The notes beneath the pieces are model-generated. The model saw only the letters and a program-made list of their open reading frames with translations. It was not told the origin of the DNA and made no database searches. Positions 7,094 through 15,301 of a stretch of 29,255 nt of DNA are shown one piece after another. The stretch covers positions 1-29,255 of the forward strand of contig CANCCF010000033.1 in NCBI GenBank assembly GCA_947374485.1, written 5' to 3'. The position numbers and the translations under genes were made by a program. Origin of the DNA: Comamonadaceae bacterium. GTDB lineage: Bacteria; Pseudomonadota; Gammaproteobacteria; Burkholderiales; Burkholderiaceae_C. Each line of letters starts with the position of its first letter. The first letter of the stretch is position 1.

Positions 7094-7312
7094 ATGAACG
7101 TACAAACAATCAAAGGGCCAGTCTCCATCGGCGTGATGAAGGTGGGGACAGTGGTCATGTACTACGCCGGCGGCAAGCTCGATGGAACCCAAAATCCCGC
7201 GCACATTACGGGGTTTCTCAGGGATGCTGCTGGCAAGCTGACGTTGCAAATCCGGCTGTTGGCAGGTGCCACTCCCATTGCGGTCGAATTCAACTGGATC
7301 GAAGTTCTCTGA
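7094..7312 (+). CDS. Small hypothetical protein (72 aa)
   Basis: I do not recognise this protein. Its composition looks coding: alternating hydrophobic stretches (VSIGVMKVGTVVMYYAGG), a central polar turn rich in Gly and Asn, then LTLQIRLLAGATPIAVEFNW, which suggests a small beta-rich fold with no membrane segment or signal peptide. The start ATG lacks a clear Shine-Dalgarno sequence (upstream is A-rich, gggtaaaca), which lowers confidence. It is transcribed divergently from the sigma-54 activator gene and converges on the short-chain dehydrogenase gene. No cysteine is present, so it is unlikely to be a redox partner of the neighbouring cluster. No other reading of this stretch is better supported. 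Confidence 0.5.
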   Translation: MNVQTIKGPVSIGVMKVGTVVMYYAGGKLDGTQNPAHITGFLRDAAGKLTLQIRLLAGATPIAVEFNWIEVL

Positions 7313-7363
7313 GCTGCCAACCGGTGCAGCGAACGGGGCCACAGCCACTGCGGCGCTGAGCAC

Positions 7364-8062
7364 TTACCAGGGAATCGGCTGGCTAGCGTGGTCCACAAAG
7401 TGCGCGCGTCCAGTGGGCCGCAGCGCATCGAGCGCGGCCAGCAGGCCTTGCACGGCGTCCTGTGGCGCGGTGGCGTGGTCGCCGACAAAGGCCTGGCTCA
7501 GCGCAGACTTCACGGTGCCCGGCTGCAGCGCCGCAACGATGGCCAGCGGCCGCTGCCGGTGCAGCTCGATGGCAGCCGTCTGCAGCAGCTGGTTGAGTGC
7601 GGCCTTGGCCGCGCGGTAGCTGTACCAGCCGCCCTTGTGGTTGTCTTCAATGCTGCCCACGCGCGCCGACAGCTTGGCCCAGACCACGCGTTCGCCGCGC
7701 GCCAGCAAGGGGCTGAGGTGGCGCAGCAGCAGGGCCGGACCGATGGCGTTGACCTGCAGGCTGGCCAGCAGACCGGCGGCATCCAGATCGGGCAGGCGTT
7801 TCTCGGGGCCACGGCCATCGATGGTGAGCGCGCCGGTGGCGTCCACCACCAGATGAAAGGGGCCCGTCACATGCTGGGCCAAAGCCTCCAGGCTGGCGGC
7901 ATCGCGCAAGTCCCAGGGCAACGGCTGGCTTCGCGTAACAGCCACCACGTCGGCGCAGCGCGCATCCTCTTGCAGGGCCTGCACAAAGGCCTGCCCAATG
8001 GCACCAGAGGCGCCCAGGACCAGGGCGCGGTAACCGTCCCGCAGGCTGTGCATGCGGGCCAT
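7364..8062 (-). CDS. Short-chain dehydrogenase/reductase (C-factor-like)
   Basis: A 232-residue SDR with the N-terminal nucleotide-binding motif VLGASGAIGQAF (about 14-25), the catalytic serine region KLSARVGS and the active-site motif YSYRAAK (Tyr and Lys four apart). The length suits a classical single-domain NAD(P)-dependent oxidoreductase of the C-factor/YciK-like group. The substrate cannot be read from the sequence. ATG at 8062 overlaps the stop of the truncated hemoglobin gene (TGATG), which implies translational coupling and settles the start. The same frame continues upstream as a long open reading that is only a shadow of the hemoglobin gene. Confidence 0.88.
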   Translation of the reverse strand: MARMHSLRDGYRALVLGASGAIGQAFVQALQEDARCADVVAVTRSQPLPWDLRDAASLEALAQHVTGPFHLVVDATGALTIDGRGPEKRLPDLDAAGLLASLQVNAIGPALLLRHLSPLLARGERVVWAKLSARVGSIEDNHKGGWYSYRAAKAALNQLLQTAAIELHRQRPLAIVAALQPGTVKSALSQAFVGDHATAPQDAVQGLLAALDALRPTGRAHFVDHASQPIPW

Positions 8063-8466
8063 CAAAGGTTGCGCATCCAGTCCGCCGTCTGAAAAAACGA
8101 TTCCTTCAGGCGTGCGCGCAAGACGGCATGCACCTGCACCTCGCCCATGGCCTGGTCCATGCAGGCCAGCCACTGGTCGCGCTCCTGGATGCCGATCTTG
8201 AAGGGCATGTGGCGCGCGCGCAGGCGCGGGTGGCCAAAGCGTTCGGTGTAGTGCTGCGGCCCGCCCATCCAGCCGCACAAAAACCAGTTGAGTTTTTCGC
8301 GTGCCGAAGCCAGGTCCGGGCCGTGTGCGGCACGCAACTCTTTGTAGCCGGGCTCCAGGTCCATCAGGTCGTAAAAGCGCTCTACCAGCGCGTGGATGGC
8401 AGGCTCGCCGCCGATCACGGCAAAGGCGCTGGCCTGCTGGTCTTGTTCGTCCACGTCGTCGCTCAT
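8062..8466 (-). CDS. Group II truncated hemoglobin
   Basis: A 134-residue 2-on-2 globin. Landmarks are FYDLMD in the B helix region, GGPQHYTERFGHP before the F helix, the proximal haem ligand His86 in RARHMPF, and Trp99 (position G8) in the segment RDQWLACM, which marks group II. These proteins bind O2 and can detoxify nitric oxide or peroxides; which applies here is not visible. ATG at 8466 overlaps the stop of the upstream permease gene (ATGA). The downstream SDR start overlaps its own stop, so the three genes form a coupled unit. Confidence 0.93.
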   Translation of the reverse strand: MSDDVDEQDQQASAFAVIGGEPAIHALVERFYDLMDLEPGYKELRAAHGPDLASAREKLNWFLCGWMGGPQHYTERFGHPRLRARHMPFKIGIQERDQWLACMDQAMGEVQVHAVLRARLKESFFQTADWMRNL

Positions 8467-11000
8467 GTTGCCGCCCTGCGCAAAGTTTCCACCACCGGGC
8501 GGCGCAGCACTTCGCGCAGGCTCCACCAGCCTGCGGCCAGCGCCAACACGGCGCCGCACACTGCACCCCAGATGGGCAGCCACAGGCTCACCGTCCATTC
8601 AAATTCAAACACATAGTGGGCCAGCGCCCAGCCCACCGCATTGGCCACCAACGCGGCCAGAAAACCGGCCAGCAGACCGACACCCGCGAGCTCAGCCCGC
8701 TGCACCTGGCGCAAGAGGCTGGCTTGCGCACCCACGGCGCGCATCACCGCGTATTCCTTGGCGCGCTCCTCGCGCGTGGCGCTCACGGAAGCAAACAGCA
8801 CCACCAGACCGGCGGCCAGCGTGAAGCCAAACAAAAACTCCACCGCACGTATCACCTGGTCGAGCACGCGCTGCACCTGGTTGAGGGTGCTGCTCATGTC
8901 CACCTCGGTGACGTTGGGGAACTGGCGCACCAGGGTGTTGTCAAAACCTGCGGTGGCAGGCGCCTTGAAGGCCGTCATGAAGGTGCTGGGCACGTCGGCC
9001 AGCACGTCCACCGGGAACATGACGAAGAAGTTGGCGCGCATGGAGCTCCAGTCCACCTTGCGCAGCGAGGTGATGTGTGCCGTGGTCTGCACGCCGCCCA
9101 TGTCGAACTCCAGTGCATCGCCGAGCTTGAGGCTCAGGGTCTTGGCAATGCCCTCCTCCACGCTGATGGCGCCCGCCTCTTCAGCCTTCCAGGCGCCTGC
9201 AATGATTTCGTTGTGCGGCGGCTGGGTGGCGCTGTGCGAGAGGTTGAACTCGCGGTCCACCAGGCGCTTGGCGCGCTCATCGGTGTAGTCCTCGGGGCTC
9301 ACGGTGCGGCCGTTGATGGCAATCAGGCGGCCGCGGATCATGGGGTACCAGTCGTACTTCTCCACGCCGCCCTTGGCCAGTGCCGCGCGGAAGTCTTTGC
9401 CCTGCTCGGGCATGACGTTGATGACAAAGCGGTTGGGCGCATCGGGCGGCGTGGCACTGCGCCAGCTGCCAATCAGGTCGGTGCGCAAGAGCACCAGCAG
9501 CAAGAGCGCCAGCATGCCCACGGAGAGCGCGCTGACCTGCACCACGGCAAACACCGGCCGCGCGGCAATCTGGCGCGTGGCCAGCACCAGCCAGCGCGGC
9601 GCGGTCTGCTCGCTCACACTGGCGCGCAAGAGTTTCACGGCCAGCCAGCTCATGGCCGCAAACAGCAGCACCGCCCCGGCAAAGCCGCCCACGGCTATCA
9701 GGCCCAGCTTCAGGTCGCTGCTGGCCACCAGCAGCAGGGTGGCAAAACCGGCCACGCCCACGGCCAGCACGCTGAGGGAGGCGGGGCGCAGATTGCCCAC
9801 ATCGCGGCGCATCACGCGCAGCGGCGGCACCTGCGCCAGCTGCAGCACGGGCGGCAGGCCAAAGGCCAGCAAAAGCGTCAGGCCCATGCCCATACCCAGG
9901 GCCACCGGCCACAGACTGGAGGCAGGCAGCGAGGTGTTGAGCAGGCCTGCCATCAGGGCTACGAACAGGTAGTGAATACAAAAGCCCAGCAGCACCCCCA
10001 GGGCGCTGGAAAACACACCGACCAAGGCGAACTCCACCGTGTAACTTGAGGCAATGGCGCGCTGGCTCAGGCCCAGCACGCGCAGCATGGCGCAGTCGTC
10101 CAGGTGTTTGGCGGCAAAGGCGCGCGCGGCCAGCGCCACCGCCACGGCGCTCAGCAGCGCCGCCAACAGGGCCACCAGGCTGAGGAATTTGTTGGCACGG
10201 TCCAGTGTCTGGCTCATCTCGGGGCGGCCGGTTTGCAGCGACTCCACGCGCACGCCGCGCACCCCGCGCTCGGCCCGGTTGGCGCCGTCTTTCACCTCCT
10301 TGTCGGCCCAGGCCACGAAGGCCTTGACCGGCTCGTCGGCCCCGGCCACAGCGAGGCGGTAGTTCAGGCGGCTGGCGGGCTGGATCAGGCCGGTGGCGGC
10401 CACGTCGGCACTGTCCATCATCACGCGCGGCGAGAAGTTCATGAAGCCCGCGCCCCGGTCTGGCTCCAGTGCAATCACGCCGCCAATGGTGAAGCGGCGC
10501 TCGCCCAGCAGGAGAGCATCACCCTTGGTCAAGGCCAATGCTTCCAGCAGCGAGGGGTCGACCCAGACCTCGCCGGGCTGGGGCACACCACTGGCGGCCT
10601 CATCCTGGCCGGATATGCCCGTGGCAAGCATCAGCTTGCCGCGCAGCGGGTAACCCGGCTCCACCACTTTCAGCGCCACCAGCTTGGAGCCGCCGCCCTT
10701 GCTGTCTTCCGCACGCGCCATGGTGGGGAATCCCAGCGTGGTCACCATCGAGAGGCCCAAGCTGCGGGCCTTGGCGGTGAATACCTCGGGCGTGGGGTTG
10801 TCGCTGGCCACCACCGCGTCGCCGCCCAGCAACTGGCGCGCATCGCGCTGCAGGCCGCCTTGCAGCCGGTCGGCAAAAAAACCCACGGCCGACAGGGCGG
10901 CAACCGCCAGCGTCACGGCCACGATCAGCAGGCGCAAGTCGCCGCTGCGTACATCGCGCCACAGGCTTTGCCAGCCCAGGCTCCAAAAAGATTGCTTCAT
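8463..11000 (-). CDS. FtsX/YbbP-type ABC transporter permease
   Basis: An 845-residue inner-membrane protein with the architecture of YbbP-like permeases. There is one N-terminal membrane segment (about 22-42), a large periplasmic domain, a cluster of helices in the middle (about 270-480), a second periplasmic domain and three C-terminal helices, giving two FtsX-type units. ATRQIAARPVFAVVQVSALSV is typical of this family. Such permeases normally pair with a LolD/YbbA-like ATPase, and none is encoded in the window, so the partner is elsewhere or the gene stands alone. The role is probably envelope-related (lipoprotein, lipid or peptide handling); the substrate is unknown. ATG at 11000 has AAGG upstream. 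Confidence 0.88.
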   Translation of the reverse strand: MKQSFWSLGWQSLWRDVRSGDLRLLIVAVTLAVAALSAVGFFADRLQGGLQRDARQLLGGDAVVASDNPTPEVFTAKARSLGLSMVTTLGFPTMARAEDSKGGGSKLVALKVVEPGYPLRGKLMLATGISGQDEAASGVPQPGEVWVDPSLLEALALTKGDALLLGERRFTIGGVIALEPDRGAGFMNFSPRVMMDSADVAATGLIQPASRLNYRLAVAGADEPVKAFVAWADKEVKDGANRAERGVRGVRVESLQTGRPEMSQTLDRANKFLSLVALLAALLSAVAVALAARAFAAKHLDDCAMLRVLGLSQRAIASSYTVEFALVGVFSSALGVLLGFCIHYLFVALMAGLLNTSLPASSLWPVALGMGMGLTLLLAFGLPPVLQLAQVPPLRVMRRDVGNLRPASLSVLAVGVAGFATLLLVASSDLKLGLIAVGGFAGAVLLFAAMSWLAVKLLRASVSEQTAPRWLVLATRQIAARPVFAVVQVSALSVGMLALLLLVLLRTDLIGSWRSATPPDAPNRFVINVMPEQGKDFRAALAKGGVEKYDWYPMIRGRLIAINGRTVSPEDYTDERAKRLVDREFNLSHSATQPPHNEIIAGAWKAEEAGAISVEEGIAKTLSLKLGDALEFDMGGVQTTAHITSLRKVDWSSMRANFFVMFPVDVLADVPSTFMTAFKAPATAGFDNTLVRQFPNVTEVDMSSTLNQVQRVLDQVIRAVEFLFGFTLAAGLVVLFASVSATREERAKEYAVMRAVGAQASLLRQVQRAELAGVGLLAGFLAALVANAVGWALAHYVFEFEWTVSLWLPIWGAVCGAVLALAAGWWSLREVLRRPVVETLRRAAT

Positions 11001-11055
11001 GGCCCTACCTTAGCGCATGAACGGGAGGCCAGAAGTGCGCTGGGGCTAAACCCCG

Positions 11056-11075
11056 GGTTTGCGATTTCGCAAACC
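11056..11075. promoter_or_regulatory. 20-bp palindrome in the divergent gap, possible operator
   Basis: GGTTTGCGA and TCGCAAACC are perfect 9-bp inverted arms around TT, located between the divergent permease and GtrA genes. It is preceded by a shorter GGGG-CTAAA-CCCC repeat at 11042-11054. The symmetry and intergenic position suggest a regulator-binding site or RNA hairpin; no cognate regulator is adjacent. Confidence 0.45.
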
Positions 11076-11202
11076 TCGAATGGCGCCGCCCGCAAGACTG
11101 CAGGCAGTTCCATTTTGCAGATCACATCCTGATGTCCCTGCTGCCCCCTGCCCTTGCGCCGCATGCAGATCCGCCACAGCGCCTGGCCACACGGGCCCGC
11201 AC

Positions 11203-11610
11203 GTGATCCGCCACTTTCTGCGCCCGCAGTTCCTCGGCTTTCTGGCCGTGGGCGCCAGCGCAGCTTTGCTGAACTGGCTGGCGCGCCTGATGCTGAGTCG
11301 CTGGTTGCCCTTTGCGTGGGCGGTGGCGCTGGCCTATGTGTTGGGCATGGCTGCGGCCTTTGCACTCAACAGCCGCTTTGTGTTCCCCACGTCGAACAAG
11401 CCGCGCCAGGCGCAGGCGCGCAGCTTTGTGCTGGTGAACCTGCTGTTCTTCCCCGCGGTCTGGCTGGCCTCGCTGGCCATCCAGCACTGGCTCGGGCATG
11501 TGGGCGTGGCCCACCACAGCGAAGAGCTGGCCCACGCGCTGGCGCTGGCCGTGCCCATGTTCGCCACCTTTTTGATCTACAAATTCCACACCTTTGGAGG
11601 CAAACCGTGA
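11203..11610 (+). CDS. GtrA-like membrane protein
   Basis: About 135 residues with four predicted membrane helices and the GtrA-family pattern: FLAVGASAALLNWLARLML at the N-terminus, YVLGMAAAFALNSRFVF in the middle, and a final FLIYKFHTFG. GtrA-type proteins act with polyisoprenyl-linked sugar transfer and surface polysaccharide modification; this one has no glycosyltransferase neighbour. The GTG at 11203 is preferred because the in-frame ATG at 11059 would add a Cys/Pro-rich stretch that does not look coding and overlaps the palindrome. The ribosome-binding site is weak. It is coupled to the methyltransferase gene by a GTGA overlap. Confidence 0.8.
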   Translation: MIRHFLRPQFLGFLAVGASAALLNWLARLMLSRWLPFAWAVALAYVLGMAAAFALNSRFVFPTSNKPRQAQARSFVLVNLLFFPAVWLASLAIQHWLGHVGVAHHSEELAHALALAVPMFATFLIYKFHTFGGKP

Positions 11611-12272
11611 ACAGCGAAACATTGTCCGAGCTGTACAAAATCCGCTTTCCGGCGCACCAACTGCGCCGCAAGAGCGCGATCTGGCAGGTGATTTGCCAGG
11701 GTTTTTTGCAGCGGTTCGTAAAGCCCGGTGACACCGTGGTGGATGTGGCCTGCGGCTACGGCGAGTTTTTGAAGCACATCGTGGCGCGGCAAAAGATTGC
11801 GGTGGACCTGAACCCCGAGGCCGCCCGTTTTCTGGGCCCCGAGGTGCAGTTCCACATGCGCCCGGCCACCGAGCTGGCCAGCGCCATCACCGGCGCGGCG
11901 GATGTGGTGTTCACCTCGAATTTTCTGGAGCACCTACCCGACAAGCGGGCGCTAGATGCCTTCTTGCGCCAGGTGTGGCTGGCGCTCAGGCCCGGCGGCA
12001 GCTACCTGGTGCTGGGGCCCAACCTGCGTTACCTGCCCGGCCACTACTGGGATTTTTACGACCACCATCTGGGGCTGACCCATTTGTCCTTGGGCGAGGC
12101 GCTGCGCTTGCAGGGTTTTGAAGTGGCCCTGTGCATAGACCGCTTTCTGCCCTTCACCACCCAAGGCGCCCTGCCCACGCATCCCCGGCTGGTGTGGCTG
12201 TATCTCAAGGCACCCTGGGTCTGGCGGTGGCTGGGCAAGCAGTTTTTTGTCGTGGCGCGCAAGCCGCTGTGA
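11607..12272 (+). CDS. Class I SAM-dependent methyltransferase
   Basis: A 221-residue cytosolic methyltransferase of the Methyltransf_11/UbiE type. Motif I is VVDVACGYGEFL (about 45-56), with acidic VDLNPEA after strand 2 and FTSNFLEHLPD plus LRPGGSYLVLGPN as post-motifs. The acceptor is not deducible; pairing with GtrA suggests a glycolipid or surface-sugar precursor (inference). GTG at 11607 is supported by GGAGG six bases upstream and by the overlap with the GtrA stop. A long in-frame extension back to 11154 is only the shadow of the GtrA gene. It ends 13 bases before the stop of the convergent oxidoreductase gene. Confidence 0.88.
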   Translation: MNSETLSELYKIRFPAHQLRRKSAIWQVICQGFLQRFVKPGDTVVDVACGYGEFLKHIVARQKIAVDLNPEAARFLGPEVQFHMRPATELASAITGAADVVFTSNFLEHLPDKRALDAFLRQVWLALRPGGSYLVLGPNLRYLPGHYWDFYDHHLGLTHLSLGEALRLQGFEVALCIDRFLPFTTQGALPTHPRLVWLYLKAPWVWRWLGKQFFVVARKPL

Positions 12273-12285
12273 AGGGCGGGTGCCT

Positions 12286-13842
12286 TCAATGCAGGCGCAC
12301 GCCTTGCCGCAGCAGTTCGGCCTGCACGTCGGCCATGTCCACGCTGGCAGTGGTCACATCCTTCTGAATCGACACCGCCGCCGCCACACCCGCGCCCTGG
12401 CCCGTCACGGTGCAGGCCATCATGTTGCGCATGGCGGCGTGCGAGACCATGTCACCGGCCACGCAGCGCCCGGCCACCAGCAGGTTGTCCACCTCCAGCG
12501 GCACCATGCAGCCATAGGGCACCTCGAAGTAGCGGCCGGTGCTGGGCAGAATCAGCACTGCATAGCCGTCGATGAACTCGGGGAAGATGCCCACCGAATC
12601 TTCAAACTTGGCCTGGTTGCGCACATCGTCGCCGGTGAGGTTGGTGCGGCCGATGATCTTGCGTGAATCGCGCACGCCCAGCGTCATGGCGTAGTTGCGC
12701 AGCTTGGCTTGCTCGAACCCTGGCACCACCGCCTTGAGCGCAGTGAGGGCCTGCAGTGCCTCGCCCCGGCCCTGCATTTCGGCGCGCGTGAGGTCCAGCA
12801 CGTCGGTGGGGTCAAAGCCGTACATGTGCACCAGGTTGAGGTTGTTGGCCTCCCCGGCTTCGGTCAGCGAGGACCAGGAGCCGCCCAGGTTGGTGCTGTC
12901 CTGCGGGATCACGCCCAGGGCGCGCGCCTGGTCGAATTCCTTGTCCAGGTAGGGGCTGCGCAGGGCCTCTTCCTTGCCAGTGGTCTGCTGCTGCCAGGTG
13001 CGGCTCCAGTCAGCATAGGTGGCGGGCTGGGCCTCGGTGTATTGCAGAAAGCGCTCCTTGTCGACACCCGAGGCGTTGAACACCGTCGTCATGCCCAGCA
13101 TCTTGTCCTTGGGCGTCTTGCGGTAACTGGCACCGGCCAGGTGGGCGATGTCGGCGTCGCCCGTGCAGTCGATGATGCGCTGCGCCAGCACCACCTGGCG
13201 GCCCGATTTGCTCTCGGTGACGATGCCTTTGAGTCGACTGCTGCCTTCCTCAAAAATCACATCCACCGCATAGCAGTGCAGGATGGGGCGTATGCCGGAC
13301 TCGCGCACCAGGTGGTCGGCCACCAGCTTGAAAAAGTCGGCGTCCAGGCACTCGCTGTCGTTGTAGGGCCACTTCACCGTGCCGCCCATGGCTGCGGCGC
13401 GGCGCTCCATCTCGATGCCAATGCCTTCGGACTCGATGGTGCCCTCATAGCGGTACCAGGCCAGGGTCTCCATGCCCACGGTGGTGATGGCGCCGCCAAA
13501 GCAGCCAAAGCGCTCCAGCAGCACCACGTCGGCTCCGGCGCGCCGGGCTGCCAATGCGGCCGACAAGCCAGCCGGGCCTGCCCCCACCACCAGCACCTCG
13601 CAGGTGGCCAGGATGGGAAGGGCCTTGGGCGCTTCGATGTAGACGCCTCGCGCGGCGTCCATTTCACCGGGCGCAGGTGGCGTGTGTTGCAACACCTCGC
13701 CCTCGCTGGTGTTGTGGCGCACAAAGGTCTGGCGCTGGCCAGACCAGCGGCTGAGCATGCGGGCCACGCGGGCGGGGAACTTGTCTACGGGCTTGTCGTC
13801 TTGCACGGCGCTCCTTACACTGAGGCGCCTAGTGTCCCGCAT
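12286..13842 (-). CDS. FAD-dependent oxidoreductase (FAD_oxidored family)
   Basis: About 518 residues. The FAD-binding Rossmann motif VLVVGAGPAGLSAALAARRAGADVV begins near residue 85, followed by LLERFGCFGG, a family hallmark where the flavin sits. Later segments include IIDCTGDADIAHLAGA and VDNLLVAGRCVAGD near the C-terminus, as in PF12831 proteins of the fumarate-reductase-like superfamily. The family oxidises varied small molecules, and nothing here identifies the substrate. The 80-residue N-terminal leader before the Rossmann fold is longer than in many relatives. ATG at 13842 is taken because the open frame further upstream overlaps the BON-domain gene; a start at an internal Met in MLSRWSG is also possible. 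It is preceded 25 bases upstream by the BON lipoprotein gene on the same strand. Confidence 0.84.
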   Translation of the reverse strand: MRDTRRLSVRSAVQDDKPVDKFPARVARMLSRWSGQRQTFVRHNTSEGEVLQHTPPAPGEMDAARGVYIEAPKALPILATCEVLVVGAGPAGLSAALAARRAGADVVLLERFGCFGGAITTVGMETLAWYRYEGTIESEGIGIEMERRAAAMGGTVKWPYNDSECLDADFFKLVADHLVRESGIRPILHCYAVDVIFEEGSSRLKGIVTESKSGRQVVLAQRIIDCTGDADIAHLAGASYRKTPKDKMLGMTTVFNASGVDKERFLQYTEAQPATYADWSRTWQQQTTGKEEALRSPYLDKEFDQARALGVIPQDSTNLGGSWSSLTEAGEANNLNLVHMYGFDPTDVLDLTRAEMQGRGEALQALTALKAVVPGFEQAKLRNYAMTLGVRDSRKIIGRTNLTGDDVRNQAKFEDSVGIFPEFIDGYAVLILPSTGRYFEVPYGCMVPLEVDNLLVAGRCVAGDMVSHAAMRNMMACTVTGQGAGVAAAVSIQKDVTTASVDMADVQAELLRQGVRLH

Positions 13843-13867
13843 CTGCGGGCCTTCTGCCCGCCCCTGG

Positions 13868-14518
13868 CTACGGATATTTTTTGACTTCCACAAAGGACTT
13901 GAGCTGCGCCACGCCGTCTACAGAACGGATGGCTTCCATGGCCTTGCGGTGTTCCTCCGCAGACTGTGCACGGCCTATCAGGTAGACGGTGTTGCGCACC
14001 GAGCGCCAGCGCAAGTTCACCGAGGACACATCGCGGGTCGCCAGCAACTGGCCGGTGATTTTGGTCTCTATCCAGTAGTCGTTGGCGAAGCGCTCCAGGC
14101 CTTCTTTCTTGCCAGCGTCCCGCTTGGCGACCGAGGCCCGTCTGCGCGCCAGCTCTTCAGCAGAAACGATCTGGATTTCGTCGTAGACCTTGAGGACGCG
14201 CTTGTCTGCGCGCACGGTGTGCACCACCTCGGCGCGGGTTTTGGCATCGGCCACGGTGCCGGTCAACATCACGCGCTGCTCCCAGACGTCGATGTTGACG
14301 TCCATGGCCAGACCGGCGTCCTTTTGGGCCAGCGCAGAAAACAGGCTGGTGCCGATTTGGGCATCGGTAAAGAAGTCGCTGCTCTGGCGGTTTTCAGCGG
14401 CTCTTTTGGCACCTTCGGAAAGCACCGTGGTGCAGCCGCTGGCGCCCAGCAACAGGGCCAGGGCGGCCAGCTGGCACAGTGAGGCCAGCAACCACGTGGT
14501 CCGAGGCTGCCACGCCAT
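13868..14518 (-). CDS. Dual BON-domain lipoprotein (OsmY/DolP-like)
   Basis: A 216-residue envelope protein. The N-terminus has a hydrophobic stretch ending in LLLGASGC, a lipobox-like site with Cys29 as the probable lipidated residue. Two BON domains follow (about 50-120 and 135-210). Each contains a V-x-L-x-G-x-V turn such as VMLTGTVAD and VYLIGRAQS. The architecture matches DolP (YraP), an outer-membrane lipoprotein that supports envelope integrity by binding anionic phospholipids. The ATG at 14518 starts 11 bases after the stop of the glycine-zipper gene; a longer form from 14560 would add a basic leader. Confidence 0.88.
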   Translation of the reverse strand: MAWQPRTTWLLASLCQLAALALLLGASGCTTVLSEGAKRAAENRQSSDFFTDAQIGTSLFSALAQKDAGLAMDVNIDVWEQRVMLTGTVADAKTRAEVVHTVRADKRVLKVYDEIQIVSAEELARRRASVAKRDAGKKEGLERFANDYWIETKITGQLLATRDVSSVNLRWRSVRNTVYLIGRAQSAEEHRKAMEAIRSVDGVAQLKSFVEVKKYP

Positions 14519-14528
14519 GCGTGCGGGC

Positions 14529-15035
14529 CTATTGGTTCTTCTTGGCGATTTCGTTGCCAATGTAGCCGCCGCCTACGGCGCCAATGATGGTAGCCAGGGT
14601 CTTGCCGTCGCCACTGCCCACCTGGTTACCCAGCACACCACCGACGACCGCACCCACGCCAATGCCCACAGGGCTGTTTTGCGGCGCCTTGTGGGCCACC
14701 GGTGCGGGCTGTGCGGGGGCGGTCTGGGCAGGCGCATTAGCCACCTGCACAGGCGCATTGCCCGCCACTGTGGTGCCTTGCACCTTGTGGGCGGCAGGCT
14801 TGGCCTGCTGCGTCTTGGGCAAGGGGGCGCCGCTTTCCCAGGTGTCTGCGCTGCGCGCTTCGGGCGCGGCCAGCGACTGGGCCTGCAGGGCATCGCGGTT
14901 GTCGTGGGCGCTGCCGAATGAACTGGGCAAGAGGCCGGTGATGGCGGCAATGCCCAGCAGGCTGAACAGGGTGACCGCTGCGGCCGCCACGGCGACCAGG
15001 GGGTGAATGCGTTTGGTGTGTGCAGCAAGGCTCAT
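14529..15035 (-). CDS. Glycine-zipper (2TM) envelope protein
   Basis: A 168-residue protein with one N-terminal membrane segment (about residues 12-35), a long Ala/Pro/Gln-rich linker, and a C-terminal glycine zipper (GVGAVVGGVLGNQVG ... IIGAVGGGYIGNEI) of the Rick_17kDa/SlyB type. Such proteins sit in the envelope and are often stress-induced; the exact role is unknown. ATG at 15035 has GAGGGAG six bases upstream, which rules out the longer reading from 15152. It leads the short chain with the BON lipoprotein and the FAD oxidoreductase. Confidence 0.85.
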   Translation of the reverse strand: MSLAAHTKRIHPLVAVAAAAVTLFSLLGIAAITGLLPSSFGSAHDNRDALQAQSLAAPEARSADTWESGAPLPKTQQAKPAAHKVQGTTVAGNAPVQVANAPAQTAPAQPAPVAHKAPQNSPVGIGVGAVVGGVLGNQVGSGDGKTLATIIGAVGGGYIGNEIAKKNQ

Positions 15036-15172
15036 GGAAGGCTCCCTCAATTGGATGTGTTGCCCGCAGTATCGCCAGCGCCGCGCCGCCCGGGCGCACC
15101 CAAGTGGTGAGCAAACTGTATCGGATGTAAGTGTGCGTAAGCACCGCTGCACCGGCAGCCCGCTGTGTTAGC

Positions 15173-15228
15173 GGCCGCCCGGGCCACAAAATTCTGATCT
15201 TTTTTTCTTGTATCCAAACAGGGCGGCC
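15173..15228. repeat. Inverted repeat in the divergent control region of the ABC operon
   Basis: GGCCGCCC (15173-15180) and GGGCGGCC (15221-15228) are perfect 8-bp inverted arms about 40 bp apart, flanking an AT-rich centre with a seven-T run. The element lies in the 266-bp gap between the divergent glycine-zipper gene and the binding-protein gene. I could not assign convincing -35/-10 boxes. Operator or looping function is speculative. Confidence 0.35.
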
Positions 15229-15301
15229 AACTGTAAACTGGTTGTCACGGACTTGACTTCTTTCAACGCCACACTGCGCTGGCAACTTCATAGGAACCGT
15301 T

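Noticed and set aside
8301..10049. A 582-codon plus-strand frame opposite the permease and globin genes
   Set aside because: His/Gln/Gly-rich shadow translation with no domain.
12270..12288. TGAAGG/CCTTCA repeat between the convergent methyltransferase and FAD oxidoreductase genes as a terminator
   Set aside because: Only six base pairs, no T-tract, and it overlaps both gene ends; too weak to list as a feature.
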